Origin: Paenibacillus oenotherae | GTDB lineage: Bacteria; Bacillota; Bacilli; Paenibacillales; Paenibacillaceae | Direction of reading: 5' to 3' | DNA length: 64,000 nt | Assembly (NCBI RefSeq): GCF_019443105.1 | Contig: NZ_JAHZIJ010000023.1 | Coordinates: forward strand, 1 to 64,000 | Part shown: positions 41,900-51,100 of the stretch, piece after piece | Layout: the number at the start of each line of letters is the position of its first letter | Numbering within the stretch: position 1 is the first letter of the stretch | Notes under the pieces: model-generated | What the model was told of the DNA's origin: nothing | What the model saw: only the letters and a program-made list of their open reading frames with translations | Databases searched by the model: none | Program-made: the position numbers and the translations under genes

Positions 41900-42505
41900 A
41901 TGAGTGGAGTAATGGGGCAAGTAGCTGTCGATTTTCGAGCGGATATCCAGGGATATTTGAGTGGATTGAAGGAAGTGCTCGATCAACTGGACGTCAATGA
42001 GATCCAAACCGTCATTGAGAAATTAATTAAGGTGAATGAGCGTGGAGGATTTGTTTACATTTTCGGCAACGGCGGAAGCGCCTCGACCGCATCCCATTTC
42101 GTCAATGATTTCAACAAGGGTGTAAGCGAGAAGCTGCGCAAGAAGTTCCGCTTCTGCTGCTTGAATGACAGTGTATCTACGATTATGGCAATCGCCAATG
42201 ATGTGAGCTATGATCAAATTTTCAAAGTGCAGCTGGAAAACTACTTGACGCCTAATGACCTTGTGATTGGAATATCCGGCAGCGGCAATTCCAAGAATAT
42301 TGTAGCGGCGCTGGAATATGCCAATACGCAAGGGGCGGAGACAATCGGGCTGGTCGGCTATGACGGAGGCAAGGTCAAGGAGCTTGCGACATGCTCCATC
42401 CATGTGCCGATTCATGACATGCAGAAGGTCGAGGATGTGCATATGATTATGGATCATCTCATGATGTTTATTCTCAAGGATTATTTGGAGAGGTGGGCGA
42501 GCTAA
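41900..42505 (+). CDS. gmhA: Sedoheptulose-7-phosphate isomerase-like SIS protein
   Basis: A 201-residue SIS-domain protein. 'GGFVYIFGNGGSASTASHFVNDFNKG' is the phosphosugar-binding loop characteristic of GmhA, followed by 'DLVIGISGSGNSKNIVAALEYA' and 'KVEDVHMIMDHLMMFIL' (the late acidic/His region of the isomerase). It should convert sedoheptulose-7-phosphate to D-glycero-D-manno-heptose-7-phosphate, the first step of the pathway completed by the upstream HddA and HddC/GmhB genes. A GAGAGGAG RBS precedes ATG 41900. A 146-bp AT-rich gap with a possible separate promoter sets it apart from the GH77 gene. Confidence 0.88.
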   Translation: MSGVMGQVAVDFRADIQGYLSGLKEVLDQLDVNEIQTVIEKLIKVNERGGFVYIFGNGGSASTASHFVNDFNKGVSEKLRKKFRFCCLNDSVSTIMAIANDVSYDQIFKVQLENYLTPNDLVIGISGSGNSKNIVAALEYANTQGAETIGLVGYDGGKVKELATCSIHVPIHDMQKVEDVHMIMDHLMMFILKDYLERWAS

Positions 42506-42580
42506 CCTGCGATGAATGGTGTCAGCACCTTATAAGGAGATGAATTGATAAGCGAATAGAATCGGGTACCCGGTAAAGGC

Positions 42581-42624
42581 AAAGGCTTGTCCCATCCGTC
42601 ATGACGACTGGGGACAGGCCTTTT
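42581..42624 (+). terminator. Terminator closing the heptose locus
   Basis: AAAGGCTTGTCCC (42581-42593) pairs with GGGGACAGGCCTTTT (42610-42624), with a 16-base loop region and a short T tract. It lies about 75 bp after the gmhA stop. Confidence 0.75.
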
Positions 42625-42732
42625 GTGCTTCGTTCGGACAGGATTGATTGTTGGAGCATCCAATTCTATAATTAGCAGCATCGATGGATGTCATAATCAA
42701 TAGTGATCAATAGCAAGGAGGAGAGGCTGGAG

Positions 42733-43137
42733 ATGGAGGCCATGCTTGATATCGTGGTTCGATCCACAGAAATTGATGTCAACGGACATGTGAATAATGC
42801 AAAATATTTGGAGTACCTGGAATGGGGAAGAGAGGAATGGTACGAGCGGTCAGAGCTGCATTATGAAACTTTGCTCGCCATGGGGATTCAGACCGTTACC
42901 GTTAACATTAATATTAACTATCGGCATGAATGCAGACAGGGGGATCGTTTAACAATCACGACCACTCCCGAGAGAGCCGGACGAACCAGCTATGTGCTCA
43001 AGCAGACGATTATCAATGCCGATGGTGTATTGTGCGCAGATGCGCTCGTCACCAGTGTCACTATGGATGTGGCGACACGCAAGAGCAGGGAAATTCCCGG
43101 CGAGCTGCGGCGGTTGTTCGCAGCGGAGGCGCTGTGA
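42733..43137 (+). CDS. Hotdog-fold acyl-CoA thioesterase
   Basis: A 134-residue protein of the 4-hydroxybenzoyl-CoA thioesterase-like family: 'TEIDVNGHVNNAKYLEYLEWGREEW' contains the catalytic-region Asp and the G-H-V-N-N block. It should hydrolyse acyl-CoA thioesters; the substrate is unknown. The strong AAGGAGGAGAGG just upstream selects the ATG at 42733 over an upstream in-frame GTG at 42703. It lies beyond the heptose-locus terminator and so is probably not part of that system. Confidence 0.85.
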   Translation: MEAMLDIVVRSTEIDVNGHVNNAKYLEYLEWGREEWYERSELHYETLLAMGIQTVTVNININYRHECRQGDRLTITTTPERAGRTSYVLKQTIINADGVLCADALVTSVTMDVATRKSREIPGELRRLFAAEAL

Positions 43138-43237
43138 GGTTGCCGTGGAGCTGCATCATGTATATCATTGCCCCAATGTAAGTAGAATACTGCTAGACGA
43201 CGCTCATTGAATAAGCAGAATTGGAGGCGGGCACAAC

Positions 43238-44626
43238 GTGAAATTCAGAACAGAGAAGGACTCCATGGGAGAGATTCAAGTTCCCGCGGAACGGCTGTGG
43301 GGAGCGCAAACGCAGCGAAGCCTGAATAATTTCAAGATCGGTGCGGATACGATGCCACTTGAGCTCATTCGTGCTTTTGCGTATTTGAAGAAGGGTGCGG
43401 CTATCGTTAATAAGGAGCTAGGCAAGCTTGACGCAGGGAAAGCGGATGCCATTGCGGAGGCCGCCGATGAGGTATTGGCGGGACGATGGGATGATGAATT
43501 CCCGCTTGCTGTATGGCAGACGGGCAGCGGTACGCAGTCCAATATGAATGTGAATGAGGTCATTGCGCGCAGAGCGGGCCAGCTGCTGGATGAACGAGCG
43601 GGCTCCGGCGCAGTTCATCCTAATGATGATGTCAATCGTTCCCAGAGCTCGAACGATACTTTCCCGACTGCGATGCACATTGCGGCTGCAATTGCAGTCG
43701 ATGAGCTTGTGCTGCCGGCCATCGCGCAGCTAAGGGGGACTCTGGAACGCAAGCGTGATGAATACGCGAACGTGATTAAGATCGGTCGCACCCATTTGCA
43801 GGATGCGACTCCCCTTACGCTGGGGCAAGAGATCAGCGGCTGGGTGAGCATGCTCGCGAAGTGCGAGCGATATCTTCTTACCAGCCGCGAAGAGCTCCGT
43901 GAGCTTGCCATTGGCGGAACCGCAGTGGGCACAGGGCTCAATGCCCATCCGGAGTTCGGAGATCGCGTTGCTTCTGCGATCAGCGGACTGACGGGCAAGC
44001 GGTTCGTGAGCGCCGCCAATAAGTTTCATGCGCTGACAAGCCACGATGAGCTTGTATTCGTCCATGGAGCGCTCAAGGCGTTGGCGGCGGATCTTATGAA
44101 GATCGCCAACGATGTCAGGTGGCTGGCGAGCGGCCCGCGCTGCGGAATCGGCGAGATCCGCATACCGGAGAACGAGCCCGGCAGCTCCATTATGCCGGGC
44201 AAGGTCAATCCCACGCAGAGTGAGGCGCTGACTATGGTCGTCTGCCAGGTGATGGGCAATGATGCGGCAATCGGCTTCGCAGCCAGCCAAGGCAACTTCG
44301 AGCTTAACGTGTTCAAGCCCGTTATTATTCGCAACTTCCTGCATTCAGCACGGCTGCTGGCCGATGCAATGCGATCATTCGATGAGCATTGCGCCACCGG
44401 CCTGGAGGCGAATCTCGAAGCTATCGCCAGCTATCTGAGCGAATCGCTCATGCTGGTGACAGCACTTAACCCGCATATCGGTTATGAGAATGCGGCGACG
44501 ATCGCCAAGACCGCACACAAGGAAGGGCTAACCTTGCGTGAGGCGGCGATCCGCAGCGGGCTTATTACCGCTGCGAAGTTCGATGAGGTGGTGCGGGCGG
44601 AGGATATGATATATCCGAAGAACTGA
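43238..44626 (+). CDS. fumC: Class II fumarase
   Basis: A 462-residue fumarate hydratase that interconverts fumarate and malate in the TCA cycle, as a cytosolic homotetramer. It has '[19 protein letters not shown]', '[16 protein letters not shown]', '[18 protein letters not shown]' and the superfamily signature '[16 protein letters not shown]'. Length and motifs match FumC rather than aspartase. GTG start at 43238 with GGAGGCGGG upstream. Its downstream flank holds a minisatellite before the convergent YihY gene. Confidence 0.95.
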   Translation: MKFRTEKDSMGEIQVPAERLWGAQTQRSLNNFKIGADTMPLELIRAFAYLKKGAAIVNKELGKLDAGKADAIAEAADEVLAGRWDDEFPLAVWQTGSGTQSNMNVNEVIARRAGQLLDERAGSGAVHPNDDVNRSQSSNDTFPTAMHIAAAIAVDELVLPAIAQLRGTLERKRDEYANVIKIGRTHLQDATPLTLGQEISGWVSMLAKCERYLLTSREELRELAIGGTAVGTGLNAHPEFGDRVASAISGLTGKRFVSAANKFHALTSHDELVFVHGALKALAADLMKIANDVRWLASGPRCGIGEIRIPENEPGSSIMPGKVNPTQSEALTMVVCQVMGNDAAIGFAASQGNFELNVFKPVIIRNFLHSARLLADAMRSFDEHCATGLEANLEAIASYLSESLMLVTALNPHIGYENAATIAKTAHKEGLTLREAAIRSGLITAAKFDEVVRAEDMIYPKN

Positions 44627-44641
44627 CATCAGCCACCAGGT

Positions 44642-44790
44642 ACGAGCCACAGGTCACCAGGCACGAGCCACAGGTCACCAGGCACGAGCCACAAGTCACC
44701 AGGCACGAGCCACAAGTCACCAGGCACAAGTCACCAGGCACGAGCCACAAGTCACCAGGCACAAGTCACCAGCCGCGAGCCACGAGCCAC
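44642..44790. repeat. 21-bp minisatellite after fumC
   Basis: Tandem copies of a 21-bp unit (ACGAGCCACAAGTCACCAGGC and variants) begin at 44642, 44663, 44684 and onward; some units are shortened to ACAAGTCACCAGGC. The tract fills most of the space between two convergent genes. A minus-strand frame translating it (repeats of Leu-Val-Thr-Cys-Gly-Ser) is an artefact of the period being a multiple of 3. Confidence 0.88.
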
Positions 44791-44801
44791 CAGCAGCAAG
44801 T

Positions 44802-45770
44802 CTATTGCTGGATCGGCGGATTTATTTTTGGCGAACTTGAAGAATGGGAAGAAGAGCCTTCGTGGTTCTTCTTTTTTTTGCCCAGAAAGGGCAGTGACAG
44901 TGCGAACTGCTTGCATGGTTTTTTGTGAATGCCATTTCTGTCGAAATGCAGTACCGCATTTATTTCACCGCCAAGCACGATTATGATGCTGGACAAATAC
45001 AGCCATGTCAGCAGTACGATGATCCCTCCAATGCTTCCATAGGTCTTGGAATAGCTGCCGAAATTGTTTACATAGAAGGAGAACAGCAGCGAGATCGTTA
45101 TCCAGCCGAATGTGGCGAAGACCGCCCCCGGAATGACCTCCTTGAACCTCAAACTCAGGTTCGGAATGAACAGATACAGCGAAGCGAACACGGCAATCAT
45201 CATAAGAATGGGCAGCACATACTGGCCGGTTGCCCAGATTTGATCGAAGCTGCCGGGCAGACGAGAGAACTTATACAGGGAGTCTCCTATCACTCTGCCA
45301 AATACGAGCATAACAAAGCTGCATACGATAACGACAGCCAATACGATCGTGAATGCGAGCGAGATTGATTTGACCTTCCAGAACGGCCGTGATTCCTCCA
45401 CATCGTACGCTTTGTTGAGCGCCTTCATCACCGCGCTGATGCCGTTGGACGCAGACCATAGCGTAATCAGAAGGCCGAAGGAGAGCAGGGAGCCGCTGCG
45501 GGATTCCTGAATCTCCGCGAAAGCATCCGTAATTGTGGAAGCAGACATCTCGGGCAGAACAAGCTGAATGTATGCGATGACATTCTGGATGCTGAGGTCA
45601 GTGAAGCTGAGAACCGCGATGACGAAGATCAGAAACGGGAAGAATGCAAGTATCAGATAGTAGGTCAACTGCGCTCCCATAGCAGGAACCTCATCATCCT
45701 GGAATCGGCAGTAAAGATTTTGAGCGAAATCGAGGGATCGTTTCTTAAAGGGTGTACGTGGCTTAGGCAT
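44802..45770 (-). CDS. YihY/BrkB-family inner membrane protein
   Basis: A 322-residue protein with about six membrane helices, matching the YihY/virulence factor BrkB family ('AMGAQLTYYLILAFFPFLIFVIAVLSF', 'LWSASNGISAVMKALNKAYDVEE', 'GGIIVLLTWLYLSSIIIVLGGEINAVL'). The family was once mis-called RNase BN; no nuclease role is supported. A charged Lys/Ser tail follows the last helix. AAGGAGG about 8 bp upstream selects ATG 45770 over the in-frame upstream start at 45815. Function unknown. Confidence 0.9.
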   Translation of the reverse strand: MPKPRTPFKKRSLDFAQNLYCRFQDDEVPAMGAQLTYYLILAFFPFLIFVIAVLSFTDLSIQNVIAYIQLVLPEMSASTITDAFAEIQESRSGSLLSFGLLITLWSASNGISAVMKALNKAYDVEESRPFWKVKSISLAFTIVLAVVIVCSFVMLVFGRVIGDSLYKFSRLPGSFDQIWATGQYVLPILMMIAVFASLYLFIPNLSLRFKEVIPGAVFATFGWITISLLFSFYVNNFGSYSKTYGSIGGIIVLLTWLYLSSIIIVLGGEINAVLHFDRNGIHKKPCKQFALSLPFLGKKKKNHEGSSSHSSSSPKINPPIQQ

Positions 45771-46003
45771 AATTGCGGCCTCCTTCCTTATCACGTTAAT
45801 ACCCCTTCGCGTCATGAATTAACCGTGGGGAGGTTCAAGGTTCGCCAGCAAGCTCGGCAGCATTAGCCTGGATTGTTTGCAAATTTTATGCTTTTTTTAG
45901 ATTTCATTAACGAGCAGTTTAGAGTTAGGGATTATTCTGATATCAGAAAGCTTCAGGAAACAAAAGGAAGTTTTCAAAAATAGATGAGGTGGAGGAATAG
46001 AAG

Positions 46004-46924
46004 ATGAATAAGAAAAAATGGTTGAGTTTCGGCATCCCGGTAGCTGCAAGCGCAGTATTGCTGGTAGTCAGCGGCTTCACGGTTAGTGCAGGCACGTCCG
46101 GTTATGAGGCTTACAAATCAGCGTTGAAGAACAGTGACAACATCTCCAGTGTAACGACAGATTTCGCCCTGTCAGTCACGGATAATGGCAAGAGCGTCCT
46201 GGATGCAAAAGCAAATATTAAGCTGGATGAGGAAGGAGAGGGCACTAACGCTAATTTCTCCATAAACAACGGCACCGATAGCCGCCAATTGCAGGTTTAT
46301 CACCAAGGAGACCAGGTGATCGTCAAGAACAGTGCGGATGATACGTATTACACCTTGGATACGAAAGAAAATAGCCGGAAAATAGAGCGAATGGAAAGAG
46401 AGAAATGGGAAGCGCCAGAGGAGATTGAGAATGTCATTGATGCCCTGGTCGGCAATTTGAAGCAGCAGATCAGTCTTGAAGAAGGAGCCGACGGGAAGCA
46501 GGAGGTTTCCTTGCATATGTCGGGCAATCAATTGCCGCCAATCGTCAATGCTGCCGGATCGCTAATGATCAAGTTTGCGGGTGAGCATAAGGAGTTCAAC
46601 GCGGATGACAATAATTCCAATTCATTCAAAGAGCAGCTGTTCGGTGAAGAATTCGATGCCGCAATACCGGATCTGACAGAGGATATTCGAATTGAGGCAG
46701 TAAATATAGATGCCACGATCAATAAAGACAACCAATTGGAGCATCAGGCCTTTGAAATTGAAGTTACCGGTAAGGATGAGGCAGGGCAGGCACATGAAGT
46801 GAAGGTCGCTTTCAAAGCGGATTTTACTAACTTTAACGGTACGGTAGCCGAAGAGATCGATCTGCAGGGCAAAAAAGTTGAAGCTATCGATCCGAAAGCA
46901 TGGAAAGAGAGAAAGCATCACTAA
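46004..46924 (+). CDS. Secreted protein of unknown family, possible sensor partner
   Basis: A 306-residue exported protein with a Sec signal (residues 1-29, 'VAASAVLLVVSGFTVSAG') and no lipobox Cys. The mature part is acidic and beta-rich ('DFALSVTDNGKSVLDAKANIKLDEEGEGT'), of LolA-like or unknown-function type; I cannot name the family with confidence. RBS GGTGGAGG precedes ATG 46004. The ABC ATPase, permease, kinase and regulator genes follow closely on the same strand, so it may be the extracellular component sensed or exported by them. Confidence 0.7.
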   Translation: MNKKKWLSFGIPVAASAVLLVVSGFTVSAGTSGYEAYKSALKNSDNISSVTTDFALSVTDNGKSVLDAKANIKLDEEGEGTNANFSINNGTDSRQLQVYHQGDQVIVKNSADDTYYTLDTKENSRKIERMEREKWEAPEEIENVIDALVGNLKQQISLEEGADGKQEVSLHMSGNQLPPIVNAAGSLMIKFAGEHKEFNADDNNSNSFKEQLFGEEFDAAIPDLTEDIRIEAVNIDATINKDNQLEHQAFEIEVTGKDEAGQAHEVKVAFKADFTNFNGTVAEEIDLQGKKVEAIDPKAWKERKHH

Positions 46925-47007
46925 GATACAACGACCAAATCGGCCAAGGGAGCCGGATGCTGCACCACAGTGTCTGGCTCTGATGGTTTATGAATGAGGG
47001 GATAATA

Positions 47008-47751
47008 ATGACAGAGCAAGCAGCGATGACAATAGCCCATATATCCAAAACCTACAAGAATGGTAGAGGCGTGCGCGATGTTAGCCTCTCCGTTAATAAA
47101 GGAGAGATATTTGGCCTGTTCGGCCCTAATGGCTCGGGCAAGACGACATTGCTCAAGATTATGACAGGTCTTTGTACTGCAGACGAGGGAGCCATCCACA
47201 TTTTTGGCCATTCTATTTCAGAGCAGTTTGAAGGGGCGATGGCTAAGGTTGGTTGTGTCATTGAGACTGCGGATGCATACGAGTATATGAGCGGGTATGC
47301 GAATTTGAAGCTGGCAAGCCGATTTTATAACGATTTGCCGAGCGGCCGGATTGAAGAAGTATTGGAATTAGTAGGATTGAAAGCATACGGCCATGAAAAG
47401 GTAAGCGGATATTCCCTGGGCATGAAGCAGCGGTTAGCGCTGGCGGCAGCACTGATAAGCAATCCCAAGCTGATCATATTGGATGAACCGACGAACGGTC
47501 TTGATATTGAGGGAATCATCTCGGTGCGAAATGTCATTCTTCACCTGGCCGAGCATCAGGGCATGACCTTCATTATCTCCAGCCATATGATGAGCGAGAT
47601 GGAGTTGATTTGCACGCGGATTGGGATTCTTTTTGGAGGACAGTTGATTGGGCAAGGGGAAATCGGAGAGCTACTAGAGGGAGGACAAACGATGGAGCAG
47701 TATTATCTGTCCGCGATTCAGCCATTCAAGGAGGGGGCAGCACATGTTTAG
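47008..47751 (+). CDS. ABC transporter ATP-binding protein
   Basis: A 247-residue ATPase: Walker A GPNGSGKTT, signature YSLGMKQRL, Walker B LIILDEPTNGLD, H-loop ISSHMM. This is the DrrA/BcrA-type (lantibiotic-immunity or drug-export) class. ATG 47008 follows GAGGGGA; a second in-frame ATG at 46990 has no RBS. It overlaps the permease gene by 8 bp. Confidence 0.92.
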   Translation: MTEQAAMTIAHISKTYKNGRGVRDVSLSVNKGEIFGLFGPNGSGKTTLLKIMTGLCTADEGAIHIFGHSISEQFEGAMAKVGCVIETADAYEYMSGYANLKLASRFYNDLPSGRIEEVLELVGLKAYGHEKVSGYSLGMKQRLALAAALISNPKLIILDEPTNGLDIEGIISVRNVILHLAEHQGMTFIISSHMMSEMELICTRIGILFGGQLIGQGEIGELLEGGQTMEQYYLSAIQPFKEGAAHV

Positions 47752-48493
47752 CTTAACTGCGAATATCCGTAATGAAATGCACAAATGGTGGCTGCATCGC
47801 AAGACCAAATGGTTCCTGCTGGCCATTGTACTCCTGCCTGTGGGGTTTGCCTGGTTAATTGCTAACGTGCAGGTGAGCATGGGCATTTCGGCAATTATCG
47901 GAACAGACTTCCCGCTCATCATGCTTGGCCTGTTGACGACAATTCTGCTTCCGCTCTACTTGTTCATGACCGCCGCAGATTCATTCTCAGGCGAATCGGC
48001 AGCACGAACAATGAAGATCGTTCTTGTAAGACCGATTACAAGGTCGAAAATTTTTGCTTCCAAAGTCATTTCCTTGATTGTTATTGCCATTATCACACTT
48101 GCAGGAGGCTGGTTGGCCTCGCTCTTGTCGGGTCTGTTTCTCGAGAACAGCTGGAGCTTGTCCGGAATATGGGATGGAGCAGCTGCGTACATGGTAGCCT
48201 TGGTCCCGATGGCTGTTGTGGCGATCTTTGCTGCACTAGTGGCGCAGTGGTTTCAAAGCAGTACGACAGCCATCATCTTATGTATTGCCATTTACGGGGC
48301 ACTCAAGCTGCTGCCTTACCTCCTTCCACAAGCTTCTGTCTGGTCGCCCTTTGCTTATACGGATTGGTACAGCATGTGGTTAGGGAACGGTGTTTCATTC
48401 ATGAAACTATTCAGTGTCTTCGTCTTTCTGTTATCGTGCAGTATAATAGTGTACATGGCAGGTTTGTTGCAATTTGCCAGAAGACAATACTAA
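47744..48493 (+). CDS. ABC-2 type permease
   Basis: A 249-residue membrane protein with about six helices ('DSFSGESAARTMKIVLVRPITRSKIFASKVI' is the ABC-2/NosY-type intracellular loop). Together with the preceding ATPase it forms an exporter. RBS AAGGAGGGGGC lies inside the ATPase gene. The histidine kinase gene begins 15 bp after its stop. The substrate may be an antimicrobial peptide or an envelope component; not determinable. Confidence 0.88.
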   Translation: MFSLTANIRNEMHKWWLHRKTKWFLLAIVLLPVGFAWLIANVQVSMGISAIIGTDFPLIMLGLLTTILLPLYLFMTAADSFSGESAARTMKIVLVRPITRSKIFASKVISLIVIAIITLAGGWLASLLSGLFLENSWSLSGIWDGAAAYMVALVPMAVVAIFAALVAQWFQSSTTAIILCIAIYGALKLLPYLLPQASVWSPFAYTDWYSMWLGNGVSFMKLFSVFVFLLSCSIIVYMAGLLQFARRQY

Positions 48494-48508
48494 ACTAGGA
48501 GAATTCCC

Positions 48509-50026
48509 ATGTCCATCCGGCTGAAGCTGCTGCTTTCCTATCTCGCAATGATTATTGTACCTGCGATTATTTTTATACTTACCGTTGTTATCATCTTGTC
48601 TTTGATTATGAAGGACAAAATGAATCCGCTCATCAGGATCATAGGTGATTTCGAAAGCGTGAGGGAAGCGCAAGAAATGATGCAGAAGCAGGAAGAATGG
48701 ACATCAGGGCTAGCCTTCTTCTCCAAACACGAGCCGGAACGCTTTCGGGATGCTTCATTTCTGAAGAAGACCGATCAAGAACTAGATGGTTCGGAAACTG
48801 GTCTTGCAGTTGAGATTGACGGCTCATTAACATTCGCTTCATCGTTCTTGAATGAGGGGGAGCTTGAGCACAAGCTGAAGACGATAGAAAAGAAACGACC
48901 TGTCTATGGCTATATTGAGGCAGATCATTTTGATATTGGCGGCGTTGATTATATGGTAACGGTGCATGAATTGACTTTCGCGGATAATAGCAAAGGTATA
49001 CTGTACGTATTGGCTGAGGATCGAGTGAGCGAGATGCTTATGATCAGCTTTCCATTTATCATTCTATTCGTACTGCTAGTAGTGGGATTAACAAATGGGG
49101 GATTAACCTATCTCATGTCTCGCAGCTTTATTAAACCGTTATACGCACTCAAACGGGCAGCGCAGCAGATCAAGGAGGGCAATCTTGACTATAATCTGAA
49201 GCTTGTCCGAAAAGACGAGTTTGGCCAATTAAGTGATGCTTTTGAAGAAATGAGAGTCAGGCTCAAGGATTCGATTGGGATTCAGCTGCAGTTTGAAGAG
49301 AATCGGAAAGAATTGATCTCGAATATCTCGCATGATTTGAAAACTCCGATAGCAGCGATAACGGCATGCGCGGAAGGAATGAAGGATGGCATTGCCGATT
49401 CTCCGGAGATGCAGCTTAAATATATCGATATGATTCATAAGAAGGCCTCTCACATGAATCGGTTAATAGATGAGTTATTCCTATTCTCGAAGCTGGATTT
49501 AAAGCGGCTCCCGTTCTACTTCGAGCAGACGGACATTCGCGGATTCTTGAACAATTATGTGGAGGAGCTTCGACTGCATCCGCAATATTCGGAAATCCGC
49601 TTCTTATTGGTTAGCGATTGTAATGAGCCGGTATATGTCATGGCTGACCGTGAGAAGCTTGGCAGAGTGATCGCGAATATAGTGGACAATAGTATCAAGC
49701 ATATGGACACAATTGAGAAAATCATACAGTTCGAGCTCAGTGGCAGCAGAGAAGAAGCGACGGTATCGATTAGAGACAGCGGAAGAGGAATTAATGCTGA
49801 TGCGCTTCCCTATATATTTGACCGGTTTTATCGAGCGGAGTCCGCCAGAAATACAGATACGGGCGGCACAGGGCTTGGTCTTGCTATTGTGAAACAAATT
49901 ATAGAGGAGCATGGGGGCAGAACATGGGCTGAGAGCACCCTGGGTGAAGGAACCGCAATCAGCTTTACATTACTTACTCCAGAAGGGCATAAAGGTGAAC
50001 GTCATGAAAAAAATACTAATCATTGA
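48509..50026 (+). CDS. Sensor histidine kinase
   Basis: A 505-residue kinase: helix at about 8-33, an extracellular sensor (about 35-170), second helix (about 178-200), HAMP ('RSFIKPLYALKRAAQQIKEGNLDYNLKL'), HisKA with 'LISNISHDLKTPIAAI' and HATPase with 'GGTGLGLAIVKQIIEEHGG'. It should phosphorylate the response regulator encoded next, whose start overlaps its 3' end by 23 bp. Together with the upstream ABC genes this resembles detoxification or stress-response modules of Bacillales. Confidence 0.92.
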   Translation: MSIRLKLLLSYLAMIIVPAIIFILTVVIILSLIMKDKMNPLIRIIGDFESVREAQEMMQKQEEWTSGLAFFSKHEPERFRDASFLKKTDQELDGSETGLAVEIDGSLTFASSFLNEGELEHKLKTIEKKRPVYGYIEADHFDIGGVDYMVTVHELTFADNSKGILYVLAEDRVSEMLMISFPFIILFVLLVVGLTNGGLTYLMSRSFIKPLYALKRAAQQIKEGNLDYNLKLVRKDEFGQLSDAFEEMRVRLKDSIGIQLQFEENRKELISNISHDLKTPIAAITACAEGMKDGIADSPEMQLKYIDMIHKKASHMNRLIDELFLFSKLDLKRLPFYFEQTDIRGFLNNYVEELRLHPQYSEIRFLLVSDCNEPVYVMADREKLGRVIANIVDNSIKHMDTIEKIIQFELSGSREEATVSIRDSGRGINADALPYIFDRFYRAESARNTDTGGTGLGLAIVKQIIEEHGGRTWAESTLGEGTAISFTLLTPEGHKGERHEKNTNH

Positions 50027-50699
50027 GGACGATACAGTTATAGCAGAAGTGCAAAAAGATTATCTGGAGGCAAGCGGCTATACGGTAAACATTGCAACGA
50101 GCGGTGACGTTGGTCTGCAAATCGCCATGAATGAAAAGGTTGATTTGATCATTCTGGATCTGATGCTCCCTGGCGTGGATGGTTACGAGATATGCAAGCA
50201 GGTCCGCGAGCATAGTACCGTTCCTATTCTCATGGTATCAGCAAAGAAAGAAGAAGTAGACAAAATCCGTGGTTTCGGTTTAGGCGCTGATGACTACATC
50301 ATCAAACCCTTTAGCGTTGGCGAGTTAGTCGCAAGAGTGAAAGCCCATCTCGCTCGATTCGAGCGATTGACAGGTGACCAGTCGCATAAAAGGAAACAAG
50401 AACAGGTTCGCATTCGGGATCTCGTAATCGATAAGCTTCCGAGAAAAGTATACGTAAGAGAACGGGAAGTTGTATTTACTACGAAAGAATACGATTTATT
50501 GCTTCACTTGGCGTCGAATCCGAACCGCGTATTTACGAAAGAGCAGCTATTCGAAAGCATATGGGGACTAGACTCCCTCGGTGATCTGCCTACAGTTACC
50601 GTTCATATAAGCAAGCTCCGAGAGAAAATTGAGCAAAATCCCTCCAAACCCCAATTCATCGAAACAATCTGGGGTGTTGGTTATCGATTTAACTTGTAA
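50004..50699 (+). CDS. OmpR/PhoB-family response regulator
   Basis: A 231-residue regulator: receiver ('LIIEDDTVIAEVQKDYLEASGYTVNIA', acceptor Asp in 'LIILDLMLPGVDGYEI', 'KPFSVGELVARVKAHL') and a C-terminal winged helix ('FTTKEYDLLLHLASNPNRVFTKEQLFESIWG…TVTVHISKLREKI…RFNL'). ATG 50004 has AAAGGTGA upstream inside the kinase gene. Last gene of the five-gene unit; it probably controls the ABC transporter. Confidence 0.93.
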   Translation: MKKILIIEDDTVIAEVQKDYLEASGYTVNIATSGDVGLQIAMNEKVDLIILDLMLPGVDGYEICKQVREHSTVPILMVSAKKEEVDKIRGFGLGADDYIIKPFSVGELVARVKAHLARFERLTGDQSHKRKQEQVRIRDLVIDKLPRKVYVREREVVFTTKEYDLLLHLASNPNRVFTKEQLFESIWGLDSLGDLPTVTVHISKLREKIEQNPSKPQFIETIWGVGYRFNL

Positions 50700-51100
50700 C
50701 GGAGTCGCACGACGATTACTTGCTAATCCAAGAAGATTCACCTAATCTGGCTTATATAATGAAAAAAAGTAATAAATGTATTTATTAAAATTAATAATTA
50801 AATAATTTATAATATAGACGAGTTCAGATGCAATGTGGGCTCGTTTTTTGTTGGGCTACTTTAAAATAATCACCCATAAAGATCATATTCCATCTACCTA
50901 AAGCGCATCAATATAGACCGCAAATTATCCGTCATCTTTCCATTCTGTCAGTTCCTAATTATACTGAAAATCGACAAAATTTAGTCTATTAATCCAAATA
51001 GAAAGATTTAAAGGAAAAATTAATATAGTTCGATAGACTTCGACATATTAACTGTGATATTCTAAAAAAAGGTTTTTATCAATTAATATGGAGAAATAAT
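50700..51100. other. AT-rich intergenic region before the peptide cluster
   Basis: 401 bases with low GC and no supported gene. A hairpin with T run lies at 50818-50849. Downstream of it the sequence should contain the promoter of the peptide biosynthesis operon, but I could not settle on one -35/-10 pair among the many AT-rich candidates. Confidence 0.5.
50818..50849 (+). terminator. Weak terminator after the response regulator
   Basis: ACGAG (50818-50822) and CTCGT (50840-50844) form a short stem with a long loop, followed by a T run to 50849. Confidence 0.5.

Noticed and set aside
44565-44762. Minus-strand ORF with repeated Leu-Val-Thr-Cys-Gly-Ser
   Set aside because: Translation of the 21-bp minisatellite; no start signals.
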